Shown in pieces: positions 58,791 to 64,000 of a DNA stretch of 64,000 nt. Source of the DNA: Sympetrum striolatum (taxonomy: Eukaryota > Arthropoda > Insecta > Odonata > Libellulidae); assembly GCA_947579665.1 (NCBI GenBank), contig OX388345.1, positions 70,547,454 to 70,611,453 on the forward strand, in the 5' to 3' direction. The translations under genes were made by a program, and so were the position numbers. Each line of letters begins with the position of its first letter. Positions within the stretch are counted from its first letter, which is position 1. The notes beneath the pieces were generated by a model. It saw nothing but the letters and a program-made list of their open reading frames with translations. It was not told the origin of the DNA and ran no database searches.

Positions 58791-59034
58791 TTAACCCTTT
58801 AAGGACCAAGGGACGTATTCATCCCATGAATTTAAACTATTCTGGTTAGTTTATCTTTCGTCCTATTCTAATGATCGGCTGCTCACAGGGACATAATCGT
58901 CCCAATTTTCTACCTATTAGGCTACATATTTGCATAAGAATTGAGTTGTTACCTTAATTTGACTCAAATAACAGAATTTAGACGAAGAAAACGTTATTTC
59001 AATTGTAGTTTTCTTACGGTCCTTAAAGGCTTAT
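58791..59034. mobile_element. piggyBac-like MITE
   Basis: TTAA at 58791-58794 is followed by CCCTTTAAGGACC. The right end mirrors this as GGTCCTTAAAGGC, ending at 59030, followed by TTAT (a decayed TTAA). TTAA + CCCTTT is the signature of piggyBac-family termini. Subterminal GGGACGTATTCATCCC (about 58811-58826) and GGGACATAATCGTCCC (about 58888-58903) are two related internal inverted motifs. About 236 bp with no frame; non-autonomous. Confidence 0.7.
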
Positions 59035-61000
59035 AGTTGGTTATTGTCTAAGGTTTGTGAATATAAAATTTGAAAAAAAAACTGTTCATAGCACTCTCAT
59101 ATCAAGTTTTTGCCGGTTTTATATTATACTCTGGCTTTTAAGGTTACGAACCCATTCTGGATTAAGTTTAGAGTGTGTTTATGACGAATTATACTTTATA
59201 TTTTAGCGGAGTCGAAGTATAAATAATTCATGTTGTACATTTTTTAATCCCATATGGGTTTGATCGGATTAGATGAATTTATAGAATAAAGTGGCTAATT
59301 ACAATTCATTGTTGCATCTAGGGTAAGCAAGAGAAATATCCATCTGTTAATAAAGGCTGATTGACTTCGTAATTATGTTACCTTAGATCGAATACCCATC
59401 TGAAGCAGGTGCTACATCCATTGGCCGATTTCTCAAAGTGCACTCAAAATTCAAGAATGGCCGTAACCTAAATGAGGCAATCCGCTGTTTACACTGGCAG
59501 AGAACGAATATTCTTGGGCAAACACGAATTTTGCCTCCCTTCGGTACGCAATTATAAAATATCTCGAAGACTCTCGTATCTGCCAGTGATAAGCGTATGT
59601 GACTCATTCAGGGAGGGGCCAGTGTTTCCGTTTGGAGGGAATGAGCAGATAGGGCATTGCGACCGCTAATTGATCCGGAACGTCGTTTTAAAATAAAAAG
59701 ATTGGTCTGAAAAAGATATCTTCGTAATTGTGAACGACAGTGACCCGATGAAGTGTGTCAAGTTTGTTTTTATATGGAGTAAGTTCTGTGAAAATCCTAG
59801 TCTCATCTGCAGTAATATTTTGCTCTTAACCGTACTCCATATTTCCGTATCATTAAAATTCAATTCAATACAATTAATCCGTATTAATATTACAATGAAA
59901 GGAAATGGCTCCTATATTTTTCAAAATTGTTTTCTTGTTGTATGATATTCTTAAAAGTTATCTTTTTTTGGGCTTAAAAGTTGATTTTCCGCTTTTCGAT
60001 GATTTAAATATAAAAATTATATAATTAATTAATATATTTTATTGAAGAGATTCTTACTGATTGACCGCATCCGTGAGATTAATTCATTAGATACTCCGTG
60101 ACGTTGATAATCTTTCTTTTCATCATTCAAAATCTTAATAAAGCACTCTTTCTCAGGATTCAAATTTCTGAAATATCAATTAATGTCTCTCTCATTTTCT
60201 CCTCGTCGTACCATTGAAGTTTTTGCTGTGCAATATTACTTATCAGAATTCGTTATTTTTACATCAACACTTATCAAATCGGAATTGTTTTTTCTTGCAT
60301 AATGTAATTTATTTTTCTACGTTTGGATTTGGAGAGTTCCCTTCTCTTGAAATAATTATCATAATACGTCTGCGCACGATTTCTAATATAAATTTTATTC
60401 TTTATTTTATTAGATGACCTGTATTCAAAATATAATCAACAAATACTTATATTATTATGCGACGGAGTTATTGAATAAGTATAGTTACCGTACGTCCCAG
60501 TTTGTCCGGTTTTCAGCCATGGCCTTCGATTATTCTCATCTTCTGTTTTGATATATAGACTTTGTGAAGGAATACAGTATACGATATGGATATTTCATCG
60601 AGGGAATACATTCATTTTCGTAACGTAGCGACGGTACATGCACTTAAAGTATCGTAGAAGCACCTTAAATTAACTCCGGCAAAGTTTTACAGCAAATTCC
60701 TAGTTTGATTTCAGTTTCACCAGTATTTCACCCACTACAGAATTTGATGAGTCTTGGCATCTAGCATTCAGAGTGTGATAACCCTATGTATACGTGAAGA
60801 TTGAGTAGTACTACCTTAAACCACGCGCGGTAATTCCTTGTGAGAATATGACAGGTATTTGTATATATGTATATATGCCTTGACATATACGTAGATATAC
60901 CTATATACTTGTGTCTATAGTAGGCTGGTCCCTTGGTCCCTCGCATAGGTGAGTCGGTGTGGCAACACTGCATTGACCAGTGCTCTCCGTCTATGTTCGA
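59035..61000. other. AT-rich non-coding DNA
   Basis: A slightly GC-richer patch lies at about 59390-59660. ATATGTATATATG-type TA-rich repeats occur near 60860-60910. Frames at 59472-59669, 59730-59945 and 60214-60417 (+) show no domain. Confidence 0.4.
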
Positions 61001-61107
61001 CTCCCCCTCCTCCCCCACCCCCTCCCTCGCTTTAACATCACCACTTCCCACCCTCCTCCCCTCTATTTCCTGTTCCAGAACCCCACCCCCGCCACACACA
61101 CGAGGAA
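61001..61107 (+). repeat. homopyrimidine/C-rich low-complexity tract
   Basis: The + strand is almost wholly C and T with some A (runs like CCTCCTCCCCCACCCCCTCC). The complementary strand is G-rich with several G-runs that could form G-quadruplex or triplex structures. Overlapping frames on both strands (60980-61348 +, 60761-61099 -) are compositional. Confidence 0.75.
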
Positions 61108-61547
61108 GGATCGCCGCTCATTAGCCATTCCCATGGGCGGTTGCCCAAACGTTTCAGATATGGGGTCAGTTGCGCGCATTACCATATTGCATTCGTTATT
61201 GCGAGATATCAATTGCTATCGCCCCTCATCTCTCTCCATGGGAGATGCATCTATGAATTGGATTTTCAGAACTAGGTGCGCGGAGGGTATGCGGGAGCAC
61301 GGAGAGGTAGACCGACCCCGTTTATCTTTTCGAACGTGTCGGTGCTGACTTACTTTCCATATTATTAATCGCTGACGTTATTGCGTAACAGTCCTTTCGA
61401 TGTAGAGCATTCAAACGAAACGAATACTGCAACAATAGATAAGCTGGCGATGATTACTTATTATTGTTGTACTTTGATTGTTGAAACGCTGAGCCTAACA
61501 ATTCTTGTCTTTGTTATTGTCAGTGACATAGTGCAGTGAAATTGAGC
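61108..61547. other. GC-richer to balanced non-coding DNA
   Basis: CpG-containing sequence to about 61340 and then AT-rich. ATAG|GTGAGT at about 60943-60952, just left of here, is donor-like but lacks a convincing pyrimidine tract. Confidence 0.35.
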
Positions 61548-61612
61548 CAGTGGTCTGAGGACCCTTGAGGGCCCGCAGTTAACTTTTGGGATCCATAGGT
61601 TTGAGCTGCGAT
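61548..61612 (+). mobile_element. possible hAT-like element end
   Basis: CAGTGGTCTGAGGACCCTTG and, on the opposite strand from 61610, CTCAAACCTATGGATCCC resemble the CAGTGGTTCTCAAACYTTGGRTCC-like termini of Charlie/hAT elements. Only a short segment matches and no target duplication was found. Confidence 0.25.
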
Positions 61613-62605
61613 ATTCTAATTCTATTTCTTGAAGTCAGTCTTAACTAAAGTTGATAATTCCATCTACACACTAATTCAAATACTAAATATAACATAATTA
61701 ATCAGGTAATGCTGCTGGCACTAAATTAAATACGGAGGATAGGATTCTAGACAATATAGTCCTCAACGTTGTTAAGATTAGGAAAAACTAGTTAAAATAT
61801 AGACATTGTTGTGAATTGTTGTGATTGTGAATCATAATAATAAGTATAGATGGTTGTGATATTATTGTAAACGTTGGTGATTTATATTCATCAATTAACC
61901 CACATGAATATTATATGGATGCATGGATGTTGCTACCGCCTCAAAAAGCCTCCAACCTCTTTTGCATTTAAAATAATAAGTGAAATTTGCAAAGCGCCGT
62001 ACATTTGTTGAAGTGCGTAAAAAAATTGACGTATGATTTAAAGTTTCACTATTTATTTGAAGCGAAATAAGTGGATGAAAAAACAGCTACTCTCCTAAAA
62101 TGTTCTAGGAAAAAATCGCCATTTCTTTTCTATAAATATGAATGACCGCATTAAATCATCATTCTCTGAATTTTTGTCTACTGCTTATCGTCAAGGTCAG
62201 TGAGATTGTTTATTAGTGCGATAGGAAAAGAATGTCCACAGAAACGTTGATTCCATAGCTATAAAAAGAGTGGAAATCTTGGTATTATTTATTATTTTTA
62301 CTAGCTAGGATGGTTTTTTAGGGAAAATTCGCATTTTTTCGATTTGTCCTTAAGCAGTCAGCAAATCAATTACTACTTCATTTCAACTTACTTCTCCATG
62401 TATAGTGACTATTATTTATCTGAATAAATATGGCAACCTTGTTCGGAAGAACACCAATTTAGCAATTAATTCAATCAATCGTACTATTATTGTTGAAATT
62501 TGCAAATCGTCTTTATACGTTTTTTAATATCCTAAAGGTTTTTTTCTATCTTCACTAAATATCGTATTATTATTGTTTGCTGAAGAGAACATTGTACTAA
62601 AAAAC
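61613..62605. other. AT-rich non-coding DNA
   Basis: TTGTGA/TTGTTGTGA low-complexity text near 61804-61870. The portion near 62500-62605 may be the decayed upstream part of the reverse-transcriptase relic, but no motif is readable. Confidence 0.35.
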
Positions 62606-62752
62606 TCTCTTTATGAATTTCATGTTACAAGAAGCGTGTCTCAAGGATTTGTCTTAGGACCACTGTTATTTATGATTGACTCAACTAATACTTTTTTTAA
62701 GTTGAAAATTCTCGCTGTAAATATTGCTACCACCATCTTTGCTTATGCATAA
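62606..62752 (+). pseudogene. LINE reverse-transcriptase relic (palm motifs B and C)
   Basis: One uninterrupted frame reads SVSQGFVLGPLLFMI (62633-62680), a clear match to the 'GVpQGSvLGPLLFliYiNDl' motif of non-LTR reverse transcriptases. 22 codons later it reads TTIFAYA followed by a stop at 62750, where '..lFADDT' is expected, so the catalytic aspartates are lost. Order and spacing of the two motifs in one frame make chance unlikely. Clade is Jockey/CR1/I-like by motif style; no exact assignment. Downstream sequence shows no further domain. Confidence 0.75.
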
Positions 62753-64000
62753 ATTATTTAGGAAGAAAGAAAAATTATTGAAGCTATCCTTGCCATCAGC
62801 TTTCCCCGTTTCAGTAATGGTCAAAGGCCTGTTTTTTTGAAGACCGATAGCAAGGAGTTCAATGATCTTGACGTGAAGTCGTTCTAGGAGGGCTGGAAAA
62901 TTCATAACATGGAATTACCCCTCTCAAAATACTTCTCCTTTTAAAATTTAAAGATGATTTACGCATCCTCGCGAACGATTTAATGAGTTAACGTCCAATA
63001 TTTACCATCAGAACATAAGAAGAAAGGGCCCTTTGTTGCATCCGCTCTCATACGTCAGATTCACTTCGAATCAAAGACGTATCGCGTGATGTTTGTTCCG
63101 CGCTCGAAAAGAGCTTTGCCACCGATACTGGTAACATCTTTTACGCCTCTTCAACTTTACGAGTTCGAATCCAGATTTATCGCGGCTTTTTATGCCGAAC
63201 TGAGATACTCTCTCGGGAACTCCAAAGACTTTTGCTCCCTTCCATGTCATTGCCTCGAAGCTATTAAAATCGCCATAACTCATTTATCGACGAAAAGCCT
63301 TTGAAAATCCCTATCAACGGTCGAATGGGAGCGAACATGTTTTTAGGGGGGATATAGGACGAGCAGGCATCAAACTAGACTGGATCTACGATCTGAATTC
63401 GCTGGACCGTTACGTTTATGATGTGATGCGGGCTCGTTTGGAGTGAAGGATGGAATGCTAACTGCATTCGATTGAGTGTGAATCTAATTTTCAGTTGAAT
63501 ATACATTAAGTAGTATTTAGAGACTTGAATATGAATTGTTACGGGGAACATAATTGGATTTAATTGACGGTTCATTGAGAAACATCAAATAATCACTGTC
63601 TTGTTTAGGAAATGAGGACGTTGATGTATGCGATTGCCTTAAGGCACCGGAAATTTTAATGGTCGAATCGAACTGAAAGATTTAGTTTTACATTCATCAT
63701 TTAAATGAGGATTATTTTAGAGTGGCAAAAAAATAGGCTTAAACGAAAACAGCTGTACAAAAACACAGAATTGTTTTTCCTTTCCCTTGAAACTGCATTT
63801 TTCAACTATCTTCACACGATCAGCCAAAATTGATTTTATCATAATCCACCTAACCTACAGATGCCTTTTGCTTTTTATTTGTTGCGCTATTATAAGTTAA
63901 CAATTCTGGTAAATCATTTGGATTTTTTATTTACTCTCATAGTAAACACCTTACTTTCTTTGCGGATATTTCTTCTCATCTCCGTACAAAACAGTCAGAT
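62753..64000. other. non-coding DNA with one GC-richer island
   Basis: The island at about 63020-63290 is open on both strands (63086-63304 +, 63071-63283 -) with no domain. Beyond it, the sequence is AT-rich to the window edge without any recognised feature. Confidence 0.4.

Noticed and set aside
60943..60952. ATAG|GTGAGT as another ratchet point
   Set aside because: Strong donor, but the upstream sequence alternates purines and pyrimidines; no proper polypyrimidine tract.
1..64000. CRISPR arrays, operons, prokaryotic defence or phage genes
   Set aside because: No regular spacer array, ribosome-binding sites or gene-dense layout exists; the composition and repeats are those of a eukaryote.

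Overview
This is eukaryotic, AT-rich, non-coding DNA. Nothing in it looks prokaryotic: there are no operons and no credible long reading frames. The longest open frame is 193 codons, and no open frame encodes an intact protein that I recognise. The mix of small DNA transposons (Tigger/pogo-like, hAT-like, piggyBac-like, a 3-bp-duplicating TIR element), tRNA-derived SINEs and decayed LINEs suggests an animal. Two insect-type recursive splice sites make an arthropod, most likely an insect, the best guess. I cannot name the species.

The most informative signals are two near-perfect juxtaposed splice sites, polypyrimidine tract + CAG|GTAAG, at 5649|5650 and 52351|52352. Both are on the + strand and about 46.7 kb apart. 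This is the signature of recursive-splicing 'ratchet points' in giant insect introns. My working interpretation is that most or all of the window is the interior of one very long intron of a gene transcribed left to right, with its exons outside the window. This is inference; no host exon was identified.

Layout. 1-2373: plain AT-rich DNA with one GC-richer patch. 2377-5253: a 2.88-kb TIR element. 5.6 kb: ratchet point followed by a GC-rich island. 7.8 kb: LINE 3' end, minus strand. 8.8-12.0 kb: two GC-rich islands, one with a perfect CRE. 13.0-16.5 kb: repeat-rich zone with short dispersed repeats, a SINE, a diverged 0.5-kb duplication and a 99-bp direct repeat at exactly 662-bp spacing. 16.5-28.5 kb: mostly featureless, with possible hAT ends at 16551 and 20168 and a G-rich MITE at 22.6 kb. 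28.5-41.5 kb: Tigger-like MITE, SINE copies, short tandem duplications and a long palindrome. 44.8-45.6 kb: 193-bp tandem duplication beside a hAT-like MITE. 46.5 kb: a perfect hairpin built from ATCGAT. 50.1-53.9 kb: LINE relic, second ratchet point, and a SINE head-on against a LINE tail. 55.8-62.8 kb: an 85-bp tandem duplication, another LINE 3' end, a piggyBac-like MITE, and a reverse-transcriptase relic with two palm motifs in one frame.

About twenty GC-richer islands of 0.2-0.8 kb alternate with very AT-rich DNA. They are open in several frames only because they lack TAA/TAG, and they look like candidate cis-regulatory or conserved non-coding blocks. Positions and repeat alignments were read by eye. 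Family assignments rest on terminal motifs and target-site duplications, not on database searches.
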